The position numbers and the translations under genes are program-made. A DNA stretch of 64,000 nt, taken from positions 58,768,801 to 58,832,800 of the forward strand of contig CM067109.1 in assembly GCA_034008185.1 (NCBI GenBank), in the 5' to 3' direction. The DNA comes from Gorsachius magnificus (taxonomy: Eukaryota; Chordata; Aves; Pelecaniformes; Ardeidae). The notes beneath the pieces are model-generated. The model made no database searches and was not told the DNA's origin. It worked only from the letters and a program-made list of their open reading frames with translations. Positions 1-11,700 of this stretch are shown piece by piece. Numbering within the stretch: position 1 is the stretch's first letter; every line of letters starts with the position of its first letter.

Positions 1-2170
1 ATATTTAAACATATTCAGACAGATTCCAGACTTCTAAGGTTTCAAGAGAGAGAAAATTGAGGCGAAAAATAGAGTTGTTATTAAGCATTGCAGGGAGTCC
101 AGGATCAAATCAGTTGTTCTGAAACATTATTCTGTATTTTTCTGTCTGTCAGCAGAAAAGTTATTTTACATGAATCTTGGTTTCTTTTTTTAAATATATG
201 TGAACAAAGTTTTCTCAATGTCCAATGGAAGTGGTAATCACTAGTATCCATTTAAATCTATAATGCTAACTTGCAAGTAACTTTCGTATGAGACTTGTCA
301 GCTGAATGCAAGGTTCTTGATTTTATGTTTTTGGAATATTTTTAATATTTTAATTTTTTAAATATTTCATTCTTTTGTTTTCACAACTGATCAGGAAATA
401 TATTGTACAGTTCAGGTTTTGGTTGGGTTTGGGTTTTGGTTGGTTTTTTTTTTCCTCACAGTGAAAACTGTCATCCCTCATACTGAGGCATATTATAAGT
501 GTTTCTGCAACTTTAAATCCTGTCATGATGAAGCTAAAGTTGAGGAAATATTCGGACTTTTTTATTAGGAACAGTAGATGGGAAAGCACAGATAGAGCAG
601 AGCTGGCTTATAATTAAGTCATATTAAGGCTGCAGATTGCACTGTGGATATATCCTCTTAAAATAGCTGTCCTGATGCTGAAAAGAGTAAGTATTCTTAT
701 TTATTTTGAATGTGTATATCCATGAAGAGGCTGTAGAAGGAATCATGTAAATGTTGGAACAGCTTAGCAAGTTATGCCAAGAAAGATTTTTATTCCAGTT
801 CAGTAAATTCAGCTGGGTACATTTCTGAGCAAAAGAGAAGGCTATAAGAAGGAGGAGCGAGTGTATGAGTGAGTATGAGTGATTTTTTGAACCGGGGTAA
901 AGAAATCTGTGTTAAAGATGAGAGAATTGGGGGAGGGAGACACTTTAGCCTCTCCTTTAAGTACATCTCCCTCCTGAGTACATTTACTTCCATCACAATG
1001 CGCTAGAAGAGATCTTTGTTTAGTGGTGCAGTGCCCCTGAGACCTAATTTAGCTTTTATAGCAAATTCAAAAAGAGAGTGAGCAAGAGAGACCAGAACAA
1101 AGATATGAGTTTGCACCGCGAATATTGATACTTGTGGGTTGCTTCTGTAAATCCTTTAAAAAAAATTCTCCTAGAAATGCTGACTTGGACTTTCTGCTAA
1201 AGGAGAGCTGAACTTTAGAGATACACATTGTTTCATTATTCAGCTGTGATAATGAGGAGATACTATAAATGCGTGTTGTAGGGCAGCAGCAGCTTTGTTA
1301 CTTTTAAATAACAAGTAGAAAGCCATTAACGTCAAGCAGAAATGCATCAAATATTAATTTTGCTTCTGAAAATGCATTTTTTTATTAAATCATACTGTTG
1401 GAAGCATATATTGGACCAAGTTCTGTGAACATTACCAAAACATTCTCAAATGTCTAAAAACTTAATGCATAGCATTTCTCATTCCTTTGTTTGAGTCACT
1501 TATCTTTGAGCATTTAGAATGCTTTTGCTTTCTTCTAACACATAATTTTGCAAAGGTCATCTCTGGTCCCCTGGATTTAGGACCACCGTGATGGTTTTGG
1601 ATAATTTTTTCCTATATTTTACAAGTCTGTATTTTCATCACAAATAGAGTTGTATTGTGCGTTCATGTAACCCTGTGAATCTTACTCAGTAGGACCCATT
1701 TCCACAGAATTTTGAAATCAGAGCTCTGCTTTGCCATGCTACAGATGTGCCTTGTGAGTATCTGTATTTTAAAAGTACAACATGAAACAAATTCAGATGC
1801 AGGGAAAATCTGCTTTGGAGTAATGTACTATTTTGTTACCAACACACAAATGTTGCTTTGACGTCTAGAGTTACGGACAGCTGCAGAAATATATTTTTGG
1901 TTAAAATGAGACAAGATTAAATGAATCACGCGTTAGTTGATTTAACTTGTTGTTTTTATTGGTACTTCTATGGCTGATCCACTTGTCGTGCAGGTTCATA
2001 TTTTGCTTGAACATTTCCTTCAAAGAGTATTTGATAAATAAAGCATAGGCTTGTCAACAACATACGGAAAGCTGATTTGAGTCAGCTCAAAAGTCTGCAT
2101 TTAAAAGTGCATACTTTTAAGGAAATCATATTTATAATTTATTTATCATTAATTTCTACTGGCTTCCTGT
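1..2170. other. non-coding AT-rich DNA
   Basis: No recognisable gene, RNA or repeat family is visible apart from the G/T-rich tract listed separately at 415-443. The reading frames present are short and low-complexity, for example Lys/Asn/Pro-rich peptides read antisense to the T/G tract, and look like chance frames. Base composition is AT-rich with few CpG, as in avian intergenic or intronic DNA. Confidence 0.6.
415..443 (+). other. G/T-rich tract, possible weak G-quadruplex
   Basis: Seven G-runs of two or three bases are separated by loops of two to four T (GG-T4-GG-TT-GGG-TTT-GGG-T4-GG-TT-GG), followed by a run of eight T. This fits a two-tetrad intramolecular G-quadruplex on the plus strand. 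It is not the vertebrate telomere repeat. A simple low-complexity origin is equally possible. Confidence 0.35.
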
Positions 2171-2480
2171 TCCTTCTCTGAAGAGCACTTGCTAGTAAAT
2201 ATCCTACTTCCACAAACTCGTGCCCACAGCGGCAATCTCTAGTTTATGTCGCTTCGCCTCGCTGAAACTTGTTGCTGCTGTTGCTAGGCAGCCCGGTTTG
2301 CACCAGCCAATAGCACAATGTAATTCCCCACAGCAGCAGATTTCAATTAAAGGTCTGGACATATAGCTGGTTTCTTCAGCTTGTCAGCTCCAGCAGTGAA
2401 AGGAAAGGCTTCAAGGGCTGTGCTGTGCAACAGCTTGATTCCTTAAGGTTTTCTCTAATAAATTCAGGCTGGGTCCCTTA
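2171..2480 (+). promoter_or_regulatory. candidate promoter/enhancer: X-box-like, CCAAT, TATA-like
   Basis: About six CpG dinucleotides fall in roughly 90 bases (2218-2296) of otherwise CpG-poor DNA. A near-palindrome at 2280-2292 (GTTGC-TA-GGCAGC) resembles the RFX X-box with one mismatch in the right half-site. A forward CCAAT lies at 2307-2311 and a TATA-like 'catatag' at 2360-2366, about 50 bases further on. That order and spacing is typical of a polymerase II promoter and would put initiation near 2390. No gene is recognised downstream, so a non-coding transcript, a distal enhancer or chance are all possible. The motifs are seen; the function is inferred. Confidence 0.3.
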
Positions 2481-2603
2481 GAAAAATATTTAAACAAATA
2501 ATTGAGCTGTTTCTGTTTTCTCTGTATAAATCAATTTGAATGGGAAGCTAGTGTTTGCAGTGGTGTTTGTTTCCTTCGTTTTCCAAATAGATTTTATACC
2601 CTC

Positions 2604-2623
2604 TGTGGTGTGGTGTGGTGTGG
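2604..2623 (+). repeat. (TGTGG)4 short tandem repeat
   Basis: Four perfect copies of the pentamer TGTGG in tandem, followed by an A-rich stretch. Confidence 0.8.
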
Positions 2624-5600
2624 AGAAAAACAACTGAACGTGAACCAACAGAAAATCCCCTTTTAGTCTATGGTGTGATTAGGAATCCCTCAAAAAGGTC
2701 CTATGCCAATTTTCTCTTCCGCTGAAGAAGGAAGCATACAAGAAGTTTTCAGACACATTTTGGGATCTGCATGGGGTTATTACATCTTAAGGAAAAAGAT
2801 CTGAGATTAAGCAAGAAGCTTTGGTCCACACATTACCTTGCCATTCAAAAAAAAAGGATACTTTGGTATGTTGAGGAGTTAGCTGGGAACTCAAAAAATC
2901 TAGGAAAAGGAAATACTTTGAGGACTGTGTTTTGGTGTCTTGAGCCATGGCTGGAAAAAAGGGAGTGGCAAAAGCAGATTTTGGCATGGTGTCATTTTGA
3001 AAAATTTAAGTTAAGTTTAAAGGAGAGATGGAAGAAGTATTTTTGTAGGCATATGGCTATCTTGCTTCACCTAAATGTAAACACTTCATTTTTGCCCATC
3101 ACATTTGTGGGAAAGGAAAGGTAGAATTTAACCATTTAATTAATTTTTAAAAATATTTTTCTTGTTGTATCCCTCAACACTGTCTTAACATACATCCTTC
3201 TACAAAAGATAATGCAGAACTTGCTTCTCAGAATTACACCGATCTCAGCTTTGCTGCTGCTGCACTAGTATTTTCATCCAAATTCTCATAAGTAGGACTA
3301 GCCTATTATTTAGTCCTTCTGTGGGGAAACATTACTGAAGAAAGAGGCAGTAAGAGCACAGAGAGAGCAGTACATTTTATAAGGTTTTCCACAGCAACAC
3401 AGTGAAATTTATTATGATTTGTATTCTGATCTCTGTTGCAGGTGTGGAAATCTGTAGTTTCCCTTAATTTGCCAAAGTGTTACTGTAGAGATTTTTTGAA
3501 AAGTATTTTATTTGATTTTAAAGATGTCCAAGGGCTTTCTTTCTCACCAACTTCTGTCCAAATGCAAGGCATGCTCCTATGCTCTGGAAAGAAAGAGATG
3601 CCATGTTTCCATCTTTAGGTAATGATTTGATTCTTGGGCCTTGCCCAGGTTGTTCAAGGGCTCCTAAATAATTCCTAAGGTTTGTTCCACTCTTCTAGCG
3701 TTTCCAGTTGCCAGAGATGGACTCTAGGGCACCACCAGGCTGGATACTTAATTCACAAGTTCTCAGAGCATGTCTAGCGAGATCCTAATAACTCTTCATA
3801 TCCAAAACTGATGCTCCATAGAAAACGCCATGATCTACTTCATATTGTATCTTCACTGTCTCATCTAATGCCATTATCCATCCACTAGGGGGTTCCTCCA
3901 CCATCTCCTTGGCTACCCCATGTGGACTTCACATCACCTGCTGGAGGTCAGCATAATTCAGTAGCACCAAAGGGACTTGGCATAGAGGGAAGTGGGGAAG
4001 AAGTCAAAATGTCTGTGAGTATAAGCATACAGGAGAGGAGGAAGAGCATCACAGAAGGAAACTGCACTGACAAATGTTATGTTCACCTGCTAAATAAAAC
4101 ATGCAGAACAAACAAGGAGATAGGGAGGTTATTCTGTAAGTCTGCTGTCTGTAAGAAATATTCTCTGAATGTTTTTCAAGATTTCAAATTCAAGACAGGG
4201 TCGCTTTGGTAACAATGAGTATCGTTAGAAGTCTTATTAATTACCATCACATGGTGATTTTGTGATATCCCCTCTAACCAGAAAAAGTCAAGAGAAGCAT
4301 ATGTGGTAGAAGTTTCTGAAGTGCACACTTGGAGGCCATAGCCTGCAGATAGGCAGGAGGTGCTTGTGCCCCATTTGCACTGTCTTTTGTGATTCTTCTG
4401 AGACAGTGCTGTTTCAGCTGAAGTTAAAGAAGTCATTAACTCCTGAGAGCTCCTTCCCAGCCCTAACTTTGTAGGAGAAAGCTGAAAAAGATAAATTAGG
4501 ACTAAAATGTTTTCTTGCCCACCTATAGCAAAGCATTCCATACTGCAACCAACTCCAGTATGGACCACATCACATTGATGTAACAGGCAGCTCTGCCACA
4601 CTTGCTTCCAAACTCATATAGCTGATAAATAATAATAACCTTTCTGGTGTTTTCAACTTCTTATAAGAAAAAATAGACTTTACTATTGGTTTTCTTTTAT
4701 TTTTACTCTTTTCAACTGTCAGCTCTGCTCACTGAGCATGGATTGTTCCTCCTCTATAGTTGTAGGCCTTAAAACAGTAGTCATGGGTTTTAACAGTCAA
4801 GTTATGTTGTATAACCCCTTCAATCTCCAAAGGTCATGGATGCAATTCAGGCTTTCTAGTGAGATTAAGTTCGTCTTTTCTTAATGTTTTCACCATTGAG
4901 GATGTGCCTGCAAAATTATTCAGTACTTATCCTGGACGAAGTTACATAGCTCTTTGCTAGGTTTACACAGCTGATATTGCATCCATGAAGGTTAAACATG
5001 TTACAGGAATTACAGTCTTCACTATAATGTATTACTGATTTTGGAGCTAAGTTTGTGCTGGGGAAAGTACAACAGTATTTTTCGGATGCCGTAAGAACTT
5101 AGATTATTATCCACCAAATCATTATAAATGCAATTTAGCACCTGTGATAGGTGCTACAAAACTGTGACTCTAAAAGCCTTTTCTTAGCTACAGAATACTT
5201 AATCTCTGTAAGCTCATTAGCTTTTAACATTTAGGTTCTTCAGAAATTAGAAGTTCCTGTTCTCTCCTGCCTTTGTTTGCATCTCCCATCTGTACTCTTA
5301 CAGTATGGAGAGCATTCCTCTGCCTGTGCTCTTTGAGGATCAAATCCACAAATATACAAGGATAGACCTATCGGAGCAGGCTGTGTACTGAATACAAGAG
5401 GAGCGGGAGATGATGGGGACTTTTTACCCATTAGGGCTGAGTTAGGAGTACTTTCACAGGACCTTAGTAACTGTGAGCATGTCCTAGCTCAGAAGAGTAC
5501 CATAATGACAGTGATGTGGGCAATTTGTAGCAAGAAGGGAGTAGAGATGTTGGTTTTCTGTCTTGCTTGTTGGTGCTCCTCACTTACAATACTTTTAAAG

Positions 5601-6117
5601 ATACATTGGGTCAGAAAGTCAGAAACAGGGCAAGCATGATCCATTAGCCCCATAGACCAAGACTGAACAGCTACATTTCATACTCTGACCTCAGATCTAT
5701 TTTCCAAATTTGAATCTGGGTAAAAATACCTATTGAATCAGGACCTAGAGCAAGAGCTTCCTCCACAAGGGACTTGGTGCAGTGCTAAAGATCCATGCTT
5801 GCTCTTGTTTATCCTTGGTCTTCTCCTTACATCCCCCTTTTTCTAAAGAACAGATAGTCCAAAATTGAACAGTGTTATGAAGAGAAACTGAGTATATTCA
5901 CCACCCCTCATAAAGTCTGTGAAAACTGTGTATTATGGTGTCTTCATGCCTCGACATATATAACCCTTAATTGCCGTAATATGCAGCAGTAAAAACCACT
6001 GTCTTGATTTTCAACTTGTATTAGTCATCACTATTCTGCTGAAAATGCTGAAGTTGTGATAATTTTCTCCAGCTGATAATTTGCATGAATGGGTAATATG
6101 TATCTATGTCTTTAAAG
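2624..6117. other. non-coding DNA
   Basis: No recognised gene or repeat. The longest frames are a plus-strand 117-codon frame at 2771-3124 (Lys/Leu/Trp-rich) and a minus-strand 141-codon frame at 4176-4601. Neither shows a family motif, plausible domain or convincing splice context, so I treat both as chance frames. A 5' donor-like 'gtgagta' occurs near 4015 but has no credible coding exon before it. Confidence 0.55.
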
Positions 6118-8708
6118 ATCATAGAATCATAGAATGTTTTGGGTTGGAAGGGACCCCTAGAGGTCATCTAGTCCAACCCACCTGCAGTGAGCAGGGACAC
6201 CGCTAACTAGATCAGATTGCTCAGAGCCCCGTCCAACCTGGCCTTGAATGTTCCCAGGGATGGGGCCTCCACCACCTCTCTGGGCAACCCGTTCCAGTGT
6301 TTCACTACCCTCATTGTAACGAATTTCCTCCTTATACCCAGTCTAAACCTACCCTGCTTTAGTTTAAAACCATTACCCCTTGTCCTGACACAGCTGGCCC
6401 TACTAAAAAGATTTTCCCCATCTTTCCTATAGGCCCCCTTTAGATACTGAAAGGCCACAATCAGGTTTCCCCGCAGCCTTCTCTTCTCCAGGATGAACAA
6501 GCCCAACTCCCTCAGCCTGTCCTCATAAGAGAGGTGCTCCAGCCCTCGGATCATTTTTGTAGCCCTCCTCTGGACCCGCTCCAACAGTTCCATGTCCTTC
6601 TTGTGCTGAGGGCTCCAGAGCTGGACGCAGTACTCCAGGTGAGGCCTCACCAGAGCAGAGTAGAGGGGCAGAATCACCTCCCTCCACCTGCTGGCCACGC
6701 TTCTCTTGATGCAGCCCAGGGTACGGTTGGCCTTCTGGGCTGCCATCGCCCATTGCCGGCTCATGTCCAGCTTTTCATCCACCAGCACGCCCAAGTCCCT
6801 CTCGGCAGGGCTGCTCTCGATCCTTTCTTCCCCCAGCCTGTATTGATACTGGGGATTGCCCCAACCCAGGTGCATGACCTTGCACTTGGCCTTGTTGAAC
6901 CTCATGAGGTTCACGCAGGCCCACCTCTCCAGTTTGTCCAGGTCTCTCTGGATGACATCCCGTCCTTCTGGTGTGTCAACTGCACCACTCAGCTTGGTGT
7001 CACCTGCAAACTTGCTGAGGGTACATTCAATCTCTCTATGTCATTGATGAATATATTAAACAGCACCGGTCCCAGTGCGGACCCCTGAGGGACACCACTC
7101 GTCACCGGTCTCCATCTGGACATTGAGCCATTGACCACTACCCTCTGGATGCGACCATCCAACCAATTCCTTATCCACCGAACAGTCCACCCATCAAATC
7201 CATAGCTTTCCAATTTAGAGAGAAGTATGTTGCGGGGGACTGTGTCAAAGGCTTTGCAGAAGTCCAGATAGATGATATCCGTTTGGTTTCGCTTGTCCAC
7301 TGTTGTTGTCCCACCATCATAGAAAGCCACTAAGTTCATCAGGCAGGACTTGCCCTTGGTGAAGCCATGCTGGCTATCTTGAATTACCTCCCTGGCCTCC
7401 ATGTGCCTTAGCATAGCTTCTGGGAGGATGTGTTCCATGATCTTCCCAGGCACAGAGGTGAGGCTGACAGGTGGGTAGTTCCCAGGGTCTTCCTTTCTAC
7501 CCTTTTTGAAAATGGGCACAATGTTTCCCTTTTTCCAGTCCCCAGGGACTTCACCTGACTGACATGACTTTTCAAATATCATGGAGAGTGGCTTGGCGAC
7601 TACATCGGCCAATTCCCTCAGGACTCTAGGGTGCATCTCATCAGGTCCCATGGACTTATGTGTGTTCAGGTTCCTCAGGTGGTCACGAACCTGATCTTCT
7701 CTTACAGCAGGAGGGTTTTTACCCTCCTGGTCCCCCTCATGCAGTCCATTGACTCAGGAGGGGTGAGGAGAGAGGTTGCCAGTGAAGACTGAGGCAAAAA
7801 GTTGTTGAGTACCTCAGCCTTGTCCTGATCTGCTGTTACCAGCTTGCTGGTCTCGCTCATCAGTGTGGGTACGCTTTCTTTAACCATCCTTTTCCGGCTG
7901 ATACACCTATAGAAACCCTTCTTGCTATTCTTCACATCCCTAGCCAAGTTTAGCTCCAGCTGAGCCTTGGCCTTCCTGACCCCATTCCTACACAACCGGA
8001 CTGCGTCCCTATACTCTTCCCAGGATACCTGTCCCTGCTTCCACTGCATGTGCAGTTCCCTCTTCCTCCTTAGTTTGACCAGCATCTCTTGTCTCAACCA
8101 GGCCGGTCTCTTTCCTTCTTTGCCTGATTTCTTACACCTAGGGATCAAGAGCCCTTGCACTCTGTGGATCACATCCTTAAAGATCTGCCAGCTCTGTTCT
8201 GTTCCCCTGTCCCTGAGGACCATTTCCCAGAGAGTCCTTCTGACTATCTCCTTGAGGAGCTGGAAGTTTGCTTTCCTAAAATTTAGGCTCCTGACTATAT
8301 TCTTTGCTATTCCCGTTTCCCTCAGGAGCATGAGCTCCACCAGTGCGTGATCACTGCAGCCCAGCCTGCCTCCGATCTTGATGTCACCAATGAGCTCATG
8401 TGCATTGGTGACCACCAGGTCCAGTATCGCATCCCCTCGGATAGGGGTGTCTTATTACCTGGCTTAAGAAGTTATCCTCAATGCATTCTGCTGGATTGCC
8501 TACAGCTTGCTATGTTACTTTTCCAGCAGATGTTGGGGTGGTTGAAGTCCCCCAGTAGGACGAGAGCCTGCAAGCACAAAGCCTCCTGGACTTGGAGGAA
8601 GAATGCTTCATCAGTAGGTTCCTCTTGATCTGGCGGCCTGTAATAGACATCATTCACTTTTAATGGAATAGTGATGGTGTCTTCTAAACTCACAACTTCA
8701 AATGCCAA
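6118..8708 (-). mobile_element. CR1 LINE, copy A, 5'-truncated, young
   Basis: This is a CR1 non-LTR retrotransposon inserted on the minus strand. Its 3' end (lowest coordinates) has the diagnostic octamer repeat (ATTCTATG-like, read on the minus strand) next to the 'ggttggaagggacc...tctagtccaaccc' block. About 2.6 kb remain of an element usually near 4.5 kb. ORF1 and the N-terminal part of the endonuclease are missing, the usual result of incomplete target-primed reverse transcription. The 5' breakpoint is near 8700, judged by where the CR1-like peptide ends. CpG density is much higher than in the flanks, which fits a recent insertion. No target-site duplication is evident; CR1 often lacks one. 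The lower 1.53 kb pairs with copy B at 16699-18232 in inverted orientation. Confidence 0.95.
6207..8708 (-). pseudogene. CR1 ORF2 remnant (endonuclease + reverse transcriptase), broken
   Basis: Broken ORF2, read 5' to 3' on the minus strand. 8478-8708 encodes the C-terminal endonuclease with YYRPPDQEE and the catalytic-type GDFNHPN motif at 8538-8552. 7702-8415 continues with GCSDHALVE (the SDH motif of the EEP nuclease fold at 8347-8355), then the linker LELNLARDVK. 6989-7651 is the RT core with [31 protein letters not shown] and SGVPQGS. 6207-6914 is the RT C-terminal region with [15 protein letters not shown] and RRLRGNLI, ending in the normal CR1 C-terminus SNLI. At least three frame changes separate these blocks. 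The RT catalytic FADD reads FAGD at 6999-7010, and the linker before it is frame-shifted. The protein is therefore dead. Confidence 0.93.
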
Positions 8709-11700
8709 ACAGTAAAGAAAGGTGTTGAAAGATTATTGAAGTCCTAAAGAATGTAGCTATAAAAGGACAGTTTCATTTGGAGTGTTTTGTTGCTGTTGTT
8801 TTTTTTCCATGCTCTCTAACAGGAGAAAATATTGTAGTTCCTGGTTATGTACTGAGTATGTGTCCACGTTGATCACAATTTCACAAAATCAGGCTTAGTA
8901 CAGGTGTTACGATAAGTGGCATGGGTCAGCAATAGACTTAGTAGTGTTGGACAGTGCTGTTCTCAGAGTGTCACTCTGCCACCAGCAGCCGGCCTAGCTG
9001 CGGGCAGCAGTTCGGCAGGTGTGGCAAGGTTGGCATCTCAGTCACTTGACCTACCACAGCATCAGGGTACTGTTGAACATAATCGCCAAATCAGACTAGT
9101 GCACATGAATTTATGGACTGCCCTGCATAGTAGATTGTTCTTCAAACGGTCCCCTTGATTTCACTGGGGATAGAGTAAAGTAAGAATTACTGAATATAGA
9201 GAATTTTAATCTCAAAGTACCTGTTATTTCTGTCCCTCAGCTCCATCCCATGTGCACAATATTTCTCAGGGGGGTTTATTTTGACTTCTTCTAAGCTATT
9301 AGATAGACAATTGAATAATTTATTGTTTTATACAAGATAAACTTGATCCTCCTGGCTGACAGAGTAAAATCTCTCCATCTTTTTCCACTGCTATTTGTAA
9401 GACAAAGACAGTGGGTCTCCAAAGGTACACTGATCATTTGAGCTGTTTGTAGTTGACTGCAACACAGATATCTGAAAGTGTTTTTTTATTAAAAAAAAAA
9501 AAAGGCAAAACAAACTTTTCCTGTAAGAAATTGCTCCTAGCAATTAACTTATTTTCCATTTTCTTCTTTTTTTTTTTCTTCTTTAATACTCAGAAGAATG
9601 CATGCAGGAGAGAGATATGCAGTGTAGAATTAATACTTGCGTATTCCTTACATTTTCTATTACTTAGCTCTGGATATGTCTCCAAAGACTTTTGGTTGTG
9701 CCACATTACCATGTTGTCTCAATGAGATTCACTATGTCAGGTCCTTTCCCTTCAGCATTCTTCTTGTCTTTTCTGCTGTTGCCTGGATGTTTCTAGCCAT
9801 TTCTGATGTACTTCCTTGAGGTTTGAAGTAAACTTGAACCAAAGCATTTTTCCTCTGCCAGTGAAACCTTTTTCTTATTAAGCATTTACAGTATGTGCAG
9901 CACATCCTGTGTTTAGACATCACTTCTCTACTTTTACTTAGCTGCTGGTTGAAGTAAAGGGCTGCTTTTCATGGCTTAAAGGCTGTTGCTCAGATTATAC
10001 ACAGTTATCATAACACTGAGGTAATGTATGCAAACATGCCCCTGTATTTTGTGTTACCCTGCCCCTTCAGGGAGGCCACCCTTTCCCTCCAGCATCCTTC
10101 CTCCAATGCCAAGCTTTCCTTGGCCATGCACCTGAAGCCTATAACTCTATTCTCTAATTTCTCTTTCCTCGACACACTTCTCATTTCAGACAATAAGTCT
10201 GTTCATACTAAGTACCTTGCTGCGTGTAACCCTTTAATGGCACATGTCCTGCTACACCTGTGCTCTATTTCCTTTAATCTTTTCTCTAGGTTAACAACCC
10301 TTAGCTCTGTTTCTTCTTCTCTTATCCCAGAGGTGCTTTTGTGATGGACCTGTTGGAAACTGTATCCTGATTGTCTCTCTCCAGCTACGATGGTATAATA
10401 TCTAACAGACTAGCACCTCTTTCTGTATATTAGCAACACTTACTAATTGAATCACAAGGAATTTCATAAACTGCATGCCTAGTTAGCTATGCTCTCTATT
10501 ACTTTTCAACAGATAATGCTGCAATGTTGATTTCCTCTTGGGGAGATCTAGCTAAACAATCAAAACACAGTCAAACGAAAAAGGTCAAAACACAGATTTT
10601 CTGACTGAATCACAGATGTATGAAATGTCCCAAATTCTGTTATCAATACATGAAATAATGACATTGTGATCTTTAATAACATGAAGTATTTGGATAATTA
10701 TAGGTTTCTTTGCAGTTGCCTTTGTAAGAACTTCAAATACAGAAAATCAAAAATTTTCTATAGGGTTTTGGTAGTTTGTTCATCCTCCTGTTGCCTCTTT
10801 ATCCTTGCTTTTATTTCTAATCTCTCTGTTGCTATTTTATTTCACGGAATACTTTCCCACTACTTTAATTTCCTTTGTTCACTTGTCTTTTTTGCTAGTT
10901 CTCCACAAAGAAAAGTCAATTTCCCAATACCTTTCAATGTACATGAAGCTCTGTGATATTTTTTATAATGTATTGTTTAATATTGCTGGATCATATCATG
11001 GTCACTTTGCCAATCAATTCCTGCAACGTGTCAACAAGTGACTACTAACTCTGTGCTGGTCAGGTAACTGGGATCAAGCAATAAAATATGAGCCCTTTCC
11101 TGTATTTTGGCTCACACATTTATTTTACCTACCTCCTCTTCTCCAAAATGGTCTTGCAAAATTGGAGGTGATGAGTATGTTCAGAAGAGGCACTGGAGTC
11201 AGCTTTCTAATGCTCTTTTCCCTGCTGTATTTCAGCTTTATTCTTTTATAAAGGAGGGGTAACAATTGCTACACTCCTGGGACATTTGGATGTTAACTTA
11301 ATACTTGCTAAGATCTGCATGTTGTTTTATCAATGGCAGGGTATTTTTTTAAGTTTCTTTTACCAGATAGCAGATTTTCCCTTGAGGCATTCAAACATCA
11401 GTAGCTGAAACTGGATGCAGCCACTGCTTTTTTCCCACTCCATATTACACACTGATACAAACTAAGAATGTTTTACAAATAGAAAAGGAAAAGTTGTCTG
11501 AAGGAGAGAAAGGATAAAAAGCTCCTACTGAAATAAGCAGGGCAGCAGTAAGAATTTGCCAAATTAGAAAGCTGCTGTAATATTTCTGAAACGAACCACA
11601 CAATAAAGTCATCTGGTAACTGATTGCCTTTACTTGCTGTCAGTGTATTGCCCTAAACAAACTGTCTGGACTTTCCCCAGAACCATGTCTAAAACATTTG

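Noticed and set aside
2771..3124. 117-codon plus-strand frame downstream of the promoter-like region
   Set aside because: No family motif, Lys/Trp-rich composition from A/G-rich DNA, and no splice or poly(A) signals that I could tie to it.
4176..4601. 141-codon minus-strand frame
   Set aside because: No recognisable domain, biased composition and no supporting context.
6534..7088. 184-codon frame antisense to the CR1 RT, also present as 17261-17815 in copy B
   Set aside because: It is the shadow of the RT coding strand in GC-rich sequence. It exists in both copies only because they are nearly identical.
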